NCBI RefSeq assembly: GCF_004216695.1
Contig: NZ_SGXC01000001.1
Span: 620,001 to 684,000, forward strand
DNA: 64,000 bases
From: Pigmentiphaga kullae
GTDB taxonomy: Bacteria; Pseudomonadota; Gammaproteobacteria; Burkholderiales; Burkholderiaceae_B
Reading direction: 5' to 3'
The notes beneath the pieces were generated by a model. It searched no databases. It saw nothing but the letters and a program-made list of their open reading frames with translations, and had not been told where the DNA came from. Numbering within the stretch: the first letter of the stretch is position 1; each line of letters starts with the position of its first letter. A program made the position numbers and the translations under genes. This document shows positions 17,824 through 28,153 of this stretch, one piece after another.

Positions 17824-18443
17824 TCACGCCGCCTTCGTCCCGCGCCCCGCCGGCGAGGCGAAGCGATACACGGCCAGCGTGCTGCGCCATCCGGGCAGCC
17901 ACGAGATCTCGTGGGCATCGGCAAAGGTCGCGCGGGCCAGGATGCGCAGCCCGAGCTTGGCGGCCAGCGCCTCGAAATCCTTCAGCGTGCACAGGTGGAT
18001 GTTGGGCGTGTTGTACCACTGGTAGGGCATCTGCCCGGTCACGGGCATGTGTCCGCGCAGAATCGACAAGCCATGGGTCCAATGCCCGAAATTGGGGAAG
18101 GAGACGATGCCCTCGCGCCCCACCCGCGCCATTTCGAGCAGGATGCGCTCGGTATTGTGCACGGCCTGCAGCGTCTGCGACAGCACCACCGTATCGAAGC
18201 GGCCATCCTCGAACAGCGCCAGGCCATCCTCCAGGTTCTGCTGGATGACGTTGACGCCCTTGCGCGCGCATTCGATCACGTGCTGGTCGCTGATCTCGAC
18301 CCCGACGATGCTGGCCTGCTGCGCGTCGCGCAGGTGGGCCAGCAGCGTGCCGTCGCCGCAGCCCAGGTCCAGCACGCGCGAGCCGTCGGCGATCCAGCCC
18401 GCGATGCGGGCCAGGTCGGGGCGCAGGGAAGCGGCGTGGCGGG

Positions 18444-18447
<4 letters not shown>
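17824..18447 (-). CDS. metW: Methionine biosynthesis protein MetW (207 aa)
   Basis: This is a class I methyltransferase-fold protein with the SAM-type loop [15 protein letters not shown]. It also has the MetW-typical run [28 protein letters not shown] and FPNFGHW. In Proteobacteria MetW is paired with MetX and is needed for full homoserine acyltransferase function. Its ATG 18447 overlaps the metX stop by 4 bp (ATGA), indicating translational coupling. It belongs to the same leader-controlled transcript as metX. Confidence 0.95.
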
Positions 18448-19679
<1,232 letters not shown>

Positions 19680-19690
19680 GATGGACGGAA

Positions 19691-19745
19691 CTCTTTAGCT
19701 GGATTTATCGGGCGCCCGCAAGCGGACCAGGCAAATCGGCGCCAA
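19691..19745 (-). ncRNA. Probable SAM-II (SAM-alpha) riboswitch in the metX leader
   Basis: Read leftward, the leader has a perfect 6-bp P1 stem, GGCGCC (19743–19738) with GGCGCC (19716–19711). The loop begins GATTTG, and the 3' part reads CGATAAAT then AGCTAAAGAG (19710–19691). The order GATTT … GATAAAT … AGCTAAA around a GC-rich stem is the SAM-II signature as I know it. ATTT/AAAT complementarity allows the pseudoknot. The purine-rich AAAGAG ending the element is the likely ribosome site for GTG 19679, so SAM binding would block translation of metX–metW. It was recognised by eye, with no covariance model. Confidence 0.78.
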
Positions 19746-19803
19746 TGAAAGATGCGAAGGATTGTAGCACCGGCCCCGGCGTGCCTTGCCGCGGGCGGGC
19801 GCC

Positions 19804-20526
19804 CTACAACAGACCCCGCAGGATCGCCTGGGCCACCGCCGCCTGCTTGTTGTTGACCCTGAGCTTGGCAAAGGCGTTGCCCAGGTGGAAATTCACGGTG
19901 CGCTCGCTCACGCCCAGGATCTGGGCGGTTTCGCCGCCGGTCTTGCCCACCGAGGCCCAGCGCAGGCATTCCTGCTCGCGCGCCGAAAGCCGGGTGGACG
20001 CGCATGTCGGCTTGCTCTGCTGGCACGGCAGCCGCAGATAGGCCTCGAGCAGCAGCGACGCGGCATGGTGGCACAGATCGGTCAGTTGCGCATGGGCGTG
20101 GCGCCCGGCCGTCGCGTCCACGAAACCGAACAGCAGCGCGAAGCAGGCAACGGTGTCGCCGGGCCGCAGCCCGTCGGCCACCAGGAACAACCCGCTTTGG
20201 GCCCCCAGGCGCCGCAACTCGTCATGCGCGGGAAAGAACTGGTCATCGTCCAGCATCCGCCAGGCGACGCGCATCTGCCCGACGCGCCATCCGGTGGTCG
20301 CGATCAAGGGAGAGAACTCGGGCCGAAACGCCTCCCACCAACGCCGGGAGTCCTCGCACAGCCACCGCAGCACGTCGCCCTCCGGCGTGTGCTGGACGAT
20401 GCCCAGCGCGTAATGCATGGCGTCCAGCTCGGCGGCGAAATCGCCGATGACCTTGCCGATGTCCGCCGTGCACGAAGCGCCGATCAACGGCCGCAGCGAC
20501 CGCAGCACACGCGTGGCGAACCTCAC
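19804..20526 (-). CDS. LuxR-family regulator, quorum-sensing type, probable solo (240 aa)
   Basis: The C-terminal LuxR helix-turn-helix is strong: LSAREQECLRWASVGKTGGETAQILGVSERTVNFHL … NKQAAVAQAILRGLL. The N-terminal 165 residues have the size of an autoinducer-binding domain but are divergent. Where AHL receptors carry the Asp-Pro pair I read SPLIATTGW, so AHL binding is doubtful. No luxI is in the window. No in-frame ATG exists before the ptsI end; GTG 20526 after GGCAGG is the best start. It sits between ptsI (upstream, same strand) and metX. Confidence 0.8.
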   Translation of the reverse strand: MRFATRVLRSLRPLIGASCTADIGKVIGDFAAELDAMHYALGIVQHTPEGDVLRWLCEDSRRWWEAFRPEFSPLIATTGWRVGQMRVAWRMLDDDQFFPAHDELRRLGAQSGLFLVADGLRPGDTVACFALLFGFVDATAGRHAHAQLTDLCHHAASLLLEAYLRLPCQQSKPTCASTRLSAREQECLRWASVGKTGGETAQILGVSERTVNFHLGNAFAKLRVNNKQAAVAQAILRGLL

Positions 20527-20576
20527 GGCCTGCCCGGCCGTTTCGTGCGGACGAATCTCCGGGACATCATTACACC

Positions 20577-22313
20577 CTATTGGTTCAGCAAGGACAGATC
20601 CATTTCCGAAGCACGGTTCAACACCGCCGCGACCTTGGTCCGCAGGGCATTGGAATGGGCTTGCAGGATCTCGCGTTTGACGTCCAGCAACTGCTGCGGG
20701 TGCATGGAGAACTGCGTCAGTCCCAGCCCCAGCAGCAGCCGGGTCAGCTCGGTGTCGCCCGCCATTTCGCCGCATACCGAAACCGGCTTGCCGGCCCGGG
20801 CTCCCGCGTTGATGGTGTTGGCCACCAGGCGCAGCACCGCCGGGTGCAGCGCATCGTACAAGCTGGCCACGTCGGGATCGGCCCGGTCGATGGCCAGGGT
20901 GTACTGGATCAGGTCGTTGGTGCCGATCGACAGGAAATCGAAGACTTCCACGAAAGGCTCGATGGCGATCGCCACCGCCGGTATCTCGACCATCGCGCCC
21001 ACCAGGACGTTCGCGCCGTAGGGCTGGCCGCGCGCGTCGAGTTCCTGCCGCGCGGCGGCGATGGCGGCATGGGAAGCGCGCGCCTCGCGCAGATGAGCCA
21101 CCATCGGTATCAGTATCCGCACCGGACCATGCGCCGAGGCGCGCAGGATGGCGCGCAGCTGCGTGGCGAACAATTCCGGGTGGGCCAGGCAGTAGCGGAT
21201 CGCCCGCAGGCCCAGGGCCGGATTGGTGGCTACGGTGGCTTCGCCGTCCAGCGTCTTGTCGGCGCCGATGTCCAGCGTCCGGATGGTGACCGGGCGTCCC
21301 GCCATCGTCCGCACCACCGAGGCATAGGCCTCGTACTGTTCGTCCTCGCCGGGCAGGTCGTCGCGTCCCATGAACAGGAATTCGCTGCGGAACAACCCGA
21401 TGCCCTCCGCGCCGGCATCGACCGCCGCCTGCGCCTCGTCCGGCAGTTCGATGTTGGCCAGCATGGACACCACCACGCCATCCAGCGTGATGGCCGGCAC
21501 ATCCCGCAGCATCGCCAGCGTGGCCCGCTCGCGGGCATAGTCGGCCTGGCGGGCGCGGTATTCGGCCACCACGCGCGGCGGCGGATTGACCAGCAGCACG
21601 CCGGCTTCGCCGTCGACGATGACCATATCGCCGTCGCGCAACAGCGTACGGGCCGCGCCCAGCGCCACCACGGCCGGCACGCCCATGCTGCGGGCGACGA
21701 TGGCCGTGTGCGAAGTCGCGCCGCCCAGGTCGGTGGTGAAGGCCGCGAAGCGGGCGCCGCGCAGCTTGAGCATGTCGGCGGGCGAGATGTCGTGGGCCAC
21801 GACGATGAGCGGATCGCCGTGGGCGTCGATGGCCGATCCCTTCAAGCCGCGCGGCCGCCCGTCGGCCTCGGCCAGCGCGTGCAGGATGCGCTCGATCACC
21901 TGGCGCACGTCGCCGCCGCGCTCGCGCATGTACTCGTCGTCCATCTGCGCGAACTGTTCGGCCAGGGCCTGGCCCTGCGCGGTCAGCGCCCACTCGGCGT
22001 TGTAGTGGCGGGAACGGATGATCTCCAGCGGTTCGAGCGAGATCATCTCGTCGGCCAGGATCATGCTGTGCACCTGGAGGATGGCGCCCAGTTCGCGGGG
22101 TACGTCGGGGGGGAGATGGTCGGCCAGCTGGGCCAGTTCGTCGGAAGCGGCGCGAATCGCGGCGGCCAGGCGCGCGCACTCGGCCTCCACTTCCTCTTCA
22201 TCGATACGATAGTGCGATACCTCTAGAGCGGCCGCGCCGATGACCACGGCGCGGCCGATGGCATAGCCGCGCGACACCCCCAGTCCGTGCAAGGCCAGCA
22301 TCGAGGTCTCCAT
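20577..22313 (-). CDS. ptsI: PTS enzyme I, phosphoenolpyruvate–protein phosphotransferase (578 aa)
   Basis: Enzyme I takes phosphate from PEP and passes it to HPr. The phosphorylated His202 is in GGATSHTAIVARSMG, the PEP-binding segment SIGTNDLIQYTLAIDR is intact, and the conserved Cys lies in VSVCGEMAGD near residue 510. The length is normal. It follows ptsH by 3 bp in the leftward gshB–EIIA–ptsH–ptsI operon. No sugar-specific EIIB/EIIC is in the window, so this is the regulatory PTS chain typical of Alcaligenaceae and other betaproteobacteria. Confidence 0.96.
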   Translation of the reverse strand: METSMLALHGLGVSRGYAIGRAVVIGAAALEVSHYRIDEEEVEAECARLAAAIRAASDELAQLADHLPPDVPRELGAILQVHSMILADEMISLEPLEIIRSRHYNAEWALTAQGQALAEQFAQMDDEYMRERGGDVRQVIERILHALAEADGRPRGLKGSAIDAHGDPLIVVAHDISPADMLKLRGARFAAFTTDLGGATSHTAIVARSMGVPAVVALGAARTLLRDGDMVIVDGEAGVLLVNPPPRVVAEYRARQADYARERATLAMLRDVPAITLDGVVVSMLANIELPDEAQAAVDAGAEGIGLFRSEFLFMGRDDLPGEDEQYEAYASVVRTMAGRPVTIRTLDIGADKTLDGEATVATNPALGLRAIRYCLAHPELFATQLRAILRASAHGPVRILIPMVAHLREARASHAAIAAARQELDARGQPYGANVLVGAMVEIPAVAIAIEPFVEVFDFLSIGTNDLIQYTLAIDRADPDVASLYDALHPAVLRLVANTINAGARAGKPVSVCGEMAGDTELTRLLLGLGLTQFSMHPQQLLDVKREILQAHSNALRTKVAAVLNRASEMDLSLLNQ

Positions 22314-22316
22314 AGG

Positions 22317-22586
22317 CTACTCGGCCTCGCCGAACTTCTGCTCGAACAAGGCCCGGATCTGGTCCAGGGCCTCCTGGGCGTCCTCGCCCTCGGCATCGAC
22401 GGTCACCTTGGTGCCGATGCCCGCCGCCAGCATCATGACGCCCATGATGCTCTTGGCATTGACGCGGCGCGTGCCGCGCGCGATATGGATCTCGCTGCGG
22501 AACCTGCTGGCGAGCTGGGTGAGCTTGGCGGATGCCCGCGCGTGCAGGCCCAGCTTGTTGATAACGGCGATGTCGATGCTCGGCAT
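22317..22586 (-). CDS. ptsH: PTS phosphocarrier protein HPr (89 aa)
   Basis: The small carrier has the active His15 in LGLHARASAK and the regulatory Ser46 in VNAKSIMGVMM, both in perfect context. The start is ATG 22586 (MPSIDIAVINKLG); the TTG two codons upstream is not needed. It lies between the EIIA gene (stop 22589) and ptsI (start 22313), with almost no spacing. Confidence 0.96.
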   Translation of the reverse strand: MPSIDIAVINKLGLHARASAKLTQLASRFRSEIHIARGTRRVNAKSIMGVMMLAAGIGTKVTVDAEGEDAQEALDQIRALFEQKFGEAE

Positions 22587-22588
22587 GG

Positions 22589-23002
22589 TCAATGGTCTTC
22601 AGGTTCGCCGTCGACGCGCAAGACGCCTTGCGCGCCGCCGGCCAGGGCGCGCTGCGCCAGATCATCAAGGGAAAGGTGGCGGTAAGGCAAGGTGCGCAGC
22701 AGCATCGGTATGTTGACGCCCGCCAGCACGGTGGTGGGCGTCCCCAGGCGCGACGCTTCGCGCGCCGCCCGGTCGGTCTGGTTGGCGGGCGTGGCGCCCA
22801 CCACGTCGGTCAGCACCAGCACGCCCTCGCCGGCCGCCGCGGATTCGATGCGCTCGAGCACCGCGCGGAACATCTGGTCGGGATCCTCGTCGTTGCCGGC
22901 ATCGTAGGCCAGCACCCCGGACAGTTCGCCGAAGATGTGCGATGCGCAGGAAAGGAGCGACGAAGCCAGCGGCTCGTGCGCGACGATGACGACGCCGGTC
23001 AT
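22589..23002 (-). CDS. PTS EIIA component, mannose-family (137 aa)
   Basis: The fold and active site match EIIA-Man-type proteins: MTGVVIVAHEPLASSLL carries the phosphorylated His9, followed by the typical FGELSGVLAYDAGND and VLVLTDVVGATPANQ. No EIIB, EIIC or EIID gene adjoins it, so it probably acts as a phosphorylation-dependent signalling protein rather than in sugar uptake. Its ATG overlaps the gshB stop by 4 bp, and its stop lies 2 bp before the ptsH start. Confidence 0.92.
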   Translation of the reverse strand: MTGVVIVAHEPLASSLLSCASHIFGELSGVLAYDAGNDEDPDQMFRAVLERIESAAAGEGVLVLTDVVGATPANQTDRAAREASRLGTPTTVLAGVNIPMLLRTLPYRHLSLDDLAQRALAGGAQGVLRVDGEPEDH

Positions 23003-23976
23003 GCCGATCTCGCTTCCGGCTTCGCGGCGACGGCGTCCTCCAGGGCCCGCGCGAACATCGCGCCGACGTCGAAGCCGGTCTGCTCGGTGATTTCGCAGAA
23101 CGTGGTCGGGCTGGTCACGTTGATCTCGGTGACGTAGTCGCCGATCACGTCCAGGCCCACCAGCAGCAGGCCCCGCGCGGCCAGCTTGGGCCCCAGTTCG
23201 CGGGCGATGGCCAGGTCGCGCCCGGACAGCGGCTGCGCCACGCCCCGGCCGCCGGCGGCCAGGTTGCCGCGGGTCTCGCCCGCCTGCGGGATGCGCGCCA
23301 GGCAATAGGGCACGGGCTCGCCGCCGATCAGCAGCACCCGCTTGTCGCCCTGCAGGATTTCGGGGATGTAGCGCTGCGCCATGATGCTGCGTTGGCCATT
23401 GTCGGTCAGCGTTTCCAGGATGGCATTCAGGTTGGCTTCCCTGGGGGCCAGCCGAAAGATCCCGGCGCCGCCCATGCCGTCCAGCGGCTTGACGATGACG
23501 TCGTGGTATTCGTTGTGGAAGGCCCGCAGGCGGGCCATGTCGCGCGTCACCAGCGTCGGCACCGTCAGGTGCGGGAATTCGGCAATGGCCAGCTTCTCGG
23601 GGTGGTTGCGGATCGCCGCGCCGGAATTGAACACCCGCGCGCCCTGAGCCTCGGCCCGCTCCATCAGGTGCGTGGAATACACATATTCCATGTCGAATGG
23701 AGGGTCTTTGCGCATCAGCACCGCGTCGAAGGCGGTCAGCGGCTGGTCACCCTCGGCCCCCTCCTTCCACCAGGCATGTTCGTGCAGGTCGGCGTCCGGC
23801 ACCAGTTCGATGGGCCGGGAAGCCGTGCGCACCGTGCCGTCGATGACGTAGAGATCGCCCTGCATCGCCACGCTCAGCCGGTGGCCGCGGGCCACGAGGG
23901 CCCGCATCATCGCCACTGAAGTGTCCTTGTAGGCCTTGAGCGCGGGAAGCGGGTCAACAATGAAAAGTACGTGCAT
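22999..23976 (-). CDS. gshB: Glutathione synthetase (325 aa)
   Basis: This ATP-grasp ligase joins gamma-glutamylcysteine and glycine. The N-terminus (MHVLFIVDPLPALKAYKDTSVAMM), the RKDPPFDMEY substrate segment, the glycine-rich loop KPLDGMGGAGIF and the C-terminal INVTSPTTFCEI are those of bacterial GshB. The length is normal. It is the first gene of the operon that continues with EIIA, ptsH and ptsI, an arrangement common in betaproteobacteria. Confidence 0.96.
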   Translation of the reverse strand: MHVLFIVDPLPALKAYKDTSVAMMRALVARGHRLSVAMQGDLYVIDGTVRTASRPIELVPDADLHEHAWWKEGAEGDQPLTAFDAVLMRKDPPFDMEYVYSTHLMERAEAQGARVFNSGAAIRNHPEKLAIAEFPHLTVPTLVTRDMARLRAFHNEYHDVIVKPLDGMGGAGIFRLAPREANLNAILETLTDNGQRSIMAQRYIPEILQGDKRVLLIGGEPVPYCLARIPQAGETRGNLAAGGRGVAQPLSGRDLAIARELGPKLAARGLLLVGLDVIGDYVTEINVTSPTTFCEITEQTGFDVGAMFARALEDAVAAKPEARSA

Positions 23977-23990
23977 GGATGGCCTTGAAT

Positions 23991-24007
23991 GCCCGCCTGA
24001 CGCGGGC
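23991..24007 (-). terminator. Short hairpin after guanine deaminase gene
   Basis: GCCCGC and GCGGGC pair across a 5-base loop between the guaD stop (24027) and the gshB start (23976). Only a short AT stretch follows leftward, so termination would be weak. Confidence 0.35.
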
Positions 24008-24026
24008 GCGGAAACGAATACTGATT

Positions 24027-25445
24027 CTAGCAAGCCGGCGCGGGGGCCGCCGAACCGTCCGCGTACCGGAAAGGCGCCGGCTGGCGCGACCGGTCGTACA
24101 CGGGCCGCCCCGCCACGTAGGTGGCGCGCACCGCCCGGTCGTCGCCCAGCGTCATCAGCACGAACAACTGCTCCATCAGGTCGGCGCAATAGCGCATCCG
24201 GAAATCCATCAGGGGCGTGGATTTCAGGTCCAGCACCACCAAATCGGCCTCGTAGCCCGGCTCGATGGCCCCCAGGCGGTCGTCCAGGTACAGCGCGTGG
24301 GCACCGCCCCGGGTCGCCAGGTAGAACGCGTGGGCGGCGGTCAGCCGCGTCTGGTTCAGGGCCGCCACCTTGTAGGCTTCGTTCAAGGTCTGCAATTGCG
24401 AGAAGGCCGTGCCCCCGCCTATGTCCGTGCCCAGCCCCACCCGCACCGGCCGGTCGGCCCGCTTGGCGTCGAACACCCGGAACAGGCCGCTGCCCAGGAA
24501 CAGATTGGAGGTCGGGCAGTGCGCCAGTGCCGCCCCTGCCCGGTGACAGGCGCACAGTTCGTCTTCCGAGACGTGCACCGCGTGCGCGAAGATGGCGCGC
24601 GGCCCCGCCAGCCCGGCGCGCCGGTAGACCTCGAAATAATCGCAGCAGTCCGGAAACAGCTCGGCGATCCAGCCCACCTCGCCCAGGTTCTCGCTCAGAT
24701 GGGTCTGCATGTAGGTGCCGGGATGCTCGCGCCACAGGCGGGCGGCCGACTCCAGCTGCGCCTGGGACGAGGTCGCCGCGAAGCGCGGCGTGATGCAATA
24801 CAGCTGGCGCCCGTTGCCGTGCCACTTGGCGATCAGGTCCCGGGAATCCTCGTAGCCGCTTTGCACCGTATCCCGCAGCGCCTGCGGCGCGTTGCGGTCC
24901 ATCAGCACCTTGCCGGCGATCATGCGCGTGTCGAAGCGCTGCGAGGCCTGGAAGAAGGCGTCCACCGACCCGGGATGCACCGTGCAGTACACCGCCGCCG
25001 TCGTCGTGCCCGCCCGCAGCAGTTCGCGCAGGAACAGTTCGCTGACCATCGCCGCGTGCGCCGGGTCGGCGAACTGCTGCTCGGTCACGAAGGTGTACTT
25101 GTTCAGCCACTCCAGCAATTGCTCGCCGAAGGCGCCGATCATCTGGGTCTGCGGATAATGGATGTGGGTGTCGATGAAGCCGGGCAGGATCAGCGCGTCC
25201 GGATAGTGCGCCACCGGCATGGAGCCTTCGACCGCGGCGCGCAGACGGCCGTAGGATCCGACCTCGGCGATCCGGCCGTCATCGACCACCACCAGCGCAT
25301 CGGACAGGTGGGTATACGACGCCTGCGGATCCGACAGGAAGGGGTCGGCATGGAAACTCAGCGTGGCGCCACGCAGGGCATGGCGGCCGGGGCCGAAGCG
25401 AGAATCGGGGGCGTCAGGGCCCGGGCGGGAGCGGGTCATAGGCAT
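24027..25445 (-). CDS. guaD: Guanine deaminase (472 aa)
   Basis: This amidohydrolase-superfamily enzyme converts guanine to xanthine in purine salvage. The zinc ligands and active site are visible: LPGFIDTHIHYPQ near residue 95, QTHLSENLGE, AHAVHVSEDE and LGTDIGGGTAFSQ. The PQTQMIGAFGEQLLEWLNKYTF stretch is characteristic of guanine deaminases. The gene overlaps the end of the ABC transporter gene by 32 bp on the same strand, and either ATG 25445 or 25439 may be used. The overlap suggests co-transcription with the transporter, although no functional link is evident. Confidence 0.93.
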   Translation of the reverse strand: MPMTRSRPGPDAPDSRFGPGRHALRGATLSFHADPFLSDPQASYTHLSDALVVVDDGRIAEVGSYGRLRAAVEGSMPVAHYPDALILPGFIDTHIHYPQTQMIGAFGEQLLEWLNKYTFVTEQQFADPAHAAMVSELFLRELLRAGTTTAAVYCTVHPGSVDAFFQASQRFDTRMIAGKVLMDRNAPQALRDTVQSGYEDSRDLIAKWHGNGRQLYCITPRFAATSSQAQLESAARLWREHPGTYMQTHLSENLGEVGWIAELFPDCCDYFEVYRRAGLAGPRAIFAHAVHVSEDELCACHRAGAALAHCPTSNLFLGSGLFRVFDAKRADRPVRVGLGTDIGGGTAFSQLQTLNEAYKVAALNQTRLTAAHAFYLATRGGAHALYLDDRLGAIEPGYEADLVVLDLKSTPLMDFRMRYCADLMEQLFVLMTLGDDRAVRATYVAGRPVYDRSRQPAPFRYADGSAAPAPAC

Positions 25446-27228
25446 CCTCGGGTTCGTCGGCGGGCAGGTCCTCGGAGATCGGCGCGGCGGGCCGCTCGCC
25501 TATCTGCTGCCGCCACATCGCATAGTAAAGGCCCTTGCCATCCAGCAGGTTGGCGTGGCTGCCCTGCTCCACGATACGCCCTTTCTCCAGCACGAAGATG
25601 GTGTCGGCCTGCATCACCGTCGACAGCCGGTGCGCGATCAGGATCGTGATCTGCGTGCGGCGCGCGCAGATGCGCCGCACCGTCTCGTTGATCTGTTCCT
25701 CGGTCAGCGAATCCAGCGCCGACGTCGCCTCGTCGAAGATCAACAGCCGGGGCTGGCGGATCAGCGCGCGGGCGATCGACAGGCGCTGCTTCTCGCCGCC
25801 CGACAGCTTCATCCCCATCTCGCCTATCGCCGTGTCCAGCCCGTCCGGCGATTTGGTCAGCAGATAGGCGCAGGAGGCCTGCTCCATCGCCGCCACCATT
25901 TCCTCGTCGGTGGCGTCGGGCTTGACCAGCCGCAGGTTCTCGCGGATCGTGCCCGCGAACATGTGCGCTTCCTGCGTCACGAATCCGATCTGCCGCCGGA
26001 CGCGGTTGAAGCGCAGCGCCGTCGTGGGCTGGCCGTTGTACGACACCGTGCCGCTGGCCGGCGGGTACAGCCCCACCAGCAGCTTCACCAGGGTCGACTT
26101 GCCCGAGCCCGACGGCCCCACGAACGCGATCGTATCGCCCAGTTCCGCGCCGAACGACACGTCTTCCAGCGCGTAGTCCGGCGCGTCCTTGTGGCGAAAG
26201 CGGACCTGCTCGAAACGCACGTTGCGCACCGGCCCCACGTCCACCGCGCCGGGCGGCCGCCGTTCCACCGGCTTTTTCATCAGCGCCCCGAAATTCAGCA
26301 GCGAGGCATCCACTTCGCGATAGGCCAGAATGATGTTCCCCAGTTCCTGCAACGGCGCGAAGATCGCCACCGAGATGAACTGCATCGCAATCAGCTCGCC
26401 CGGGCTCAGCACCTCGCGGAAGATCAGCCACAGCAGCGCGAACAGGATGGACAGCCGCAACAGGCTCAGCGTCATGCCCTGCAGGAAGGACAGCACCCGT
26501 ATCCGCTTGACCTTCTCCATTTCGAGCGCGAAGATCGCCGCCGTCTGCGCCTGCAGGCGGCGGATTTCCGGATAGGTCAGCCCCAGGCTCTTGATCAGCT
26601 CCACGTTGCGCAGGGACTCGGTAATGAAGCCCGAATTGCGGTTGGTCTCGCGCACGATGGAACGCTGCTGGGTCTTGATCTCGCGGCTAAGCAGGCCGGT
26701 CAGCCCGCCCAGCAGCAGCACTCCGACCAGGAACACCGGCACCAGCAGCCAGTTCTTCGTGACCGAATACCAGGTCAGGAACCCCACCCCCACCACCGCG
26801 GCGAACACCGTATTGATGAAAGTGTTGATGAAACGCTCGCTGTCGGCCCGGACCTTCTGCAGCAGCGACAGCACCTCGCCGCTGCGCAAATCTTCGAACT
26901 CCTGGAAGCGCAGGCGCAGCACCTGCCGCAGGCCGTCGTTGAAAAGATGCGTGCCCAGCTTCTGCACCACCAGCCGGGTCGTGTATTCCTGCAAGGCGCG
27001 GGCCAGCCGGGACAGGATGGCGATCCCCACCGCCAGGCCCAGCAGCCCCAGCACGCCGGTGACCAGCTCGTGCTCGGTCTTGCCGGCCCGGTTGATCGCG
27101 TACTCGTCGATGATGCGGCCGAAGATGATGGGATCGACCAGGGCCAGCACCTGGGAGACGCCGGCCAGCAGCAGCGCGACGAAGGCCAGGGAGCGGTGCG
27201 GCTTGAGAAAGGTCCAGAGCAGATGCAT
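25414..27228 (-). CDS. ABC transporter, fused permease and ATP-binding protein (604 aa)
   Basis: This is a half-transporter of the exporter type. Residues 1–310 form six transmembrane helices (MHLLWTFLKPHRSLAFVALLLAGVSQVLALVDP at the start). The nucleotide-binding domain follows, with Walker A GPSGSGKST, the ABC signature LSGGEKQR and Walker B LLIFDEATSALD, then the H-loop in LIAHRLSTV. It would act as a homodimer in the inner membrane. It could be a lipid or drug exporter; no MsbA-specific feature is decisive. The guanine deaminase gene overlaps its 3' end. Confidence 0.9.
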   Translation of the reverse strand: MHLLWTFLKPHRSLAFVALLLAGVSQVLALVDPIIFGRIIDEYAINRAGKTEHELVTGVLGLLGLAVGIAILSRLARALQEYTTRLVVQKLGTHLFNDGLRQVLRLRFQEFEDLRSGEVLSLLQKVRADSERFINTFINTVFAAVVGVGFLTWYSVTKNWLLVPVFLVGVLLLGGLTGLLSREIKTQQRSIVRETNRNSGFITESLRNVELIKSLGLTYPEIRRLQAQTAAIFALEMEKVKRIRVLSFLQGMTLSLLRLSILFALLWLIFREVLSPGELIAMQFISVAIFAPLQELGNIILAYREVDASLLNFGALMKKPVERRPPGAVDVGPVRNVRFEQVRFRHKDAPDYALEDVSFGAELGDTIAFVGPSGSGKSTLVKLLVGLYPPASGTVSYNGQPTTALRFNRVRRQIGFVTQEAHMFAGTIRENLRLVKPDATDEEMVAAMEQASCAYLLTKSPDGLDTAIGEMGMKLSGGEKQRLSIARALIRQPRLLIFDEATSALDSLTEEQINETVRRICARRTQITILIAHRLSTVMQADTIFVLEKGRIVEQGSHANLLDGKGLYYAMWRQQIGERPAAPISEDLPADEPEDAYDPLPPGP

Positions 27229-27319
27229 GAAGCGCCTTCGGCAGGCCGATACAGGGCCATTCGACCACGAAAACCGGAACGGGAGAACCGCCAGGGCCTG
27301 TTCACACTAAAAAGAGGCC

Positions 27320-28111
27320 CTAGTGCCGGGCTTCCAACGAAGCAGGCGCCATCCCCGCCTGGATGGTCGCCCGCCCCTGCAGCGCCAGGCCTATCTGCCG
27401 CATGCGGTCCACCACCTGATCGCGTTGACACGTGATGGCGTCTTCGGGGCCGCCCAGGCCTATGGCCAGGTCCATCTGGCCCGGCACGGGCGGAAGCGCC
27501 ATGGCGATGACGTTGCGTCCCGCCACCACCCGCCCCCGGCTTTCGGCCCAGCCGCGCTCGCGGCAGGTCTCGATATCGGCCAGCAGTTCGGGCACCGCGA
27601 CCTTGCAGGCAGGGGAGGTCTCTTGCGCATTGGCGCGGCGGGCGATCAGCGAGATCTCGGCATTGCGCAGCCCGGCCAGCAGGATCTTGCCGACCGCCGC
27701 CCGGCACACCGGCCGCAGGATGCCGGTGGCATAGGGCGGCAAGCCGGTGGTTTCGGCGCACAGGGTCACGATGTAGCGCACGTAGATGCCCTGGCGCATG
27801 CCCAGCAGCACCGAGTGTCCGAACTCCCGGCGCAATCCCTCCAGCAATGAAATCAGGCTGCCGTTGCCGAAAATCTCGTCATGCACCCAGGAACCGAGCA
27901 GCATCACGCGCAAGGTCGGATAGTAGGTGCGCGTAAGCGGGTCGTAGCGCAGATAGCCTTGCGCCAGCAGGCTCTTGAGCAGCAGCGAGGTGCTGGACTG
28001 CGGATAGCCCAGACACTGCGACAACTCCTTGACCGTCGCGGCCGCATGGGTCTGGGCGAAGAACTCGAAAATCTCCAGCACCCGCCGCGCCGACTTGATC
28101 GTCCCTTCCAT
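27320..28111 (-). CDS. IclR-family transcriptional regulator (263 aa)
   Basis: The N-terminal winged helix (VLEIFEFFAQTHAAATVKELSQCLGYPQSSTSLLLKSL) and the C-terminal GAF-like effector domain are complete. It is the last gene of the leftward catabolic operon (receptor, CoA transferase, hydratase, lyase) and starts 43 bp after the lyase gene. It is therefore the first candidate to control both that operon and the divergent one, through the 20-bp palindrome at 32382–32401. The effector is unknown. Confidence 0.9.
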   Translation of the reverse strand: MEGTIKSARRVLEIFEFFAQTHAAATVKELSQCLGYPQSSTSLLLKSLLAQGYLRYDPLTRTYYPTLRVMLLGSWVHDEIFGNGSLISLLEGLRREFGHSVLLGMRQGIYVRYIVTLCAETTGLPPYATGILRPVCRAAVGKILLAGLRNAEISLIARRANAQETSPACKVAVPELLADIETCRERGWAESRGRVVAGRNVIAMALPPVPGQMDLAIGLGGPEDAITCQRDQVVDRMRQIGLALQGRATIQAGMAPASLEARH

Positions 28112-28153
28112 AGCTCCACGCCTCGTACCATCCGGCGCGGCGGTGCGAGGCCG

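Noticed and set aside
20527-22179. A leftward 791-codon frame continuing upstream of the LuxR gene
   Set aside because: Only the part after 20526 is LuxR; the rest is ptsI in a wrong frame, so it is not a fusion.
20580-22226. Plus-strand ORF of 548 codons opposite ptsI
   Set aside because: The ptsI reading is unambiguous and the opposite frame has no domain.
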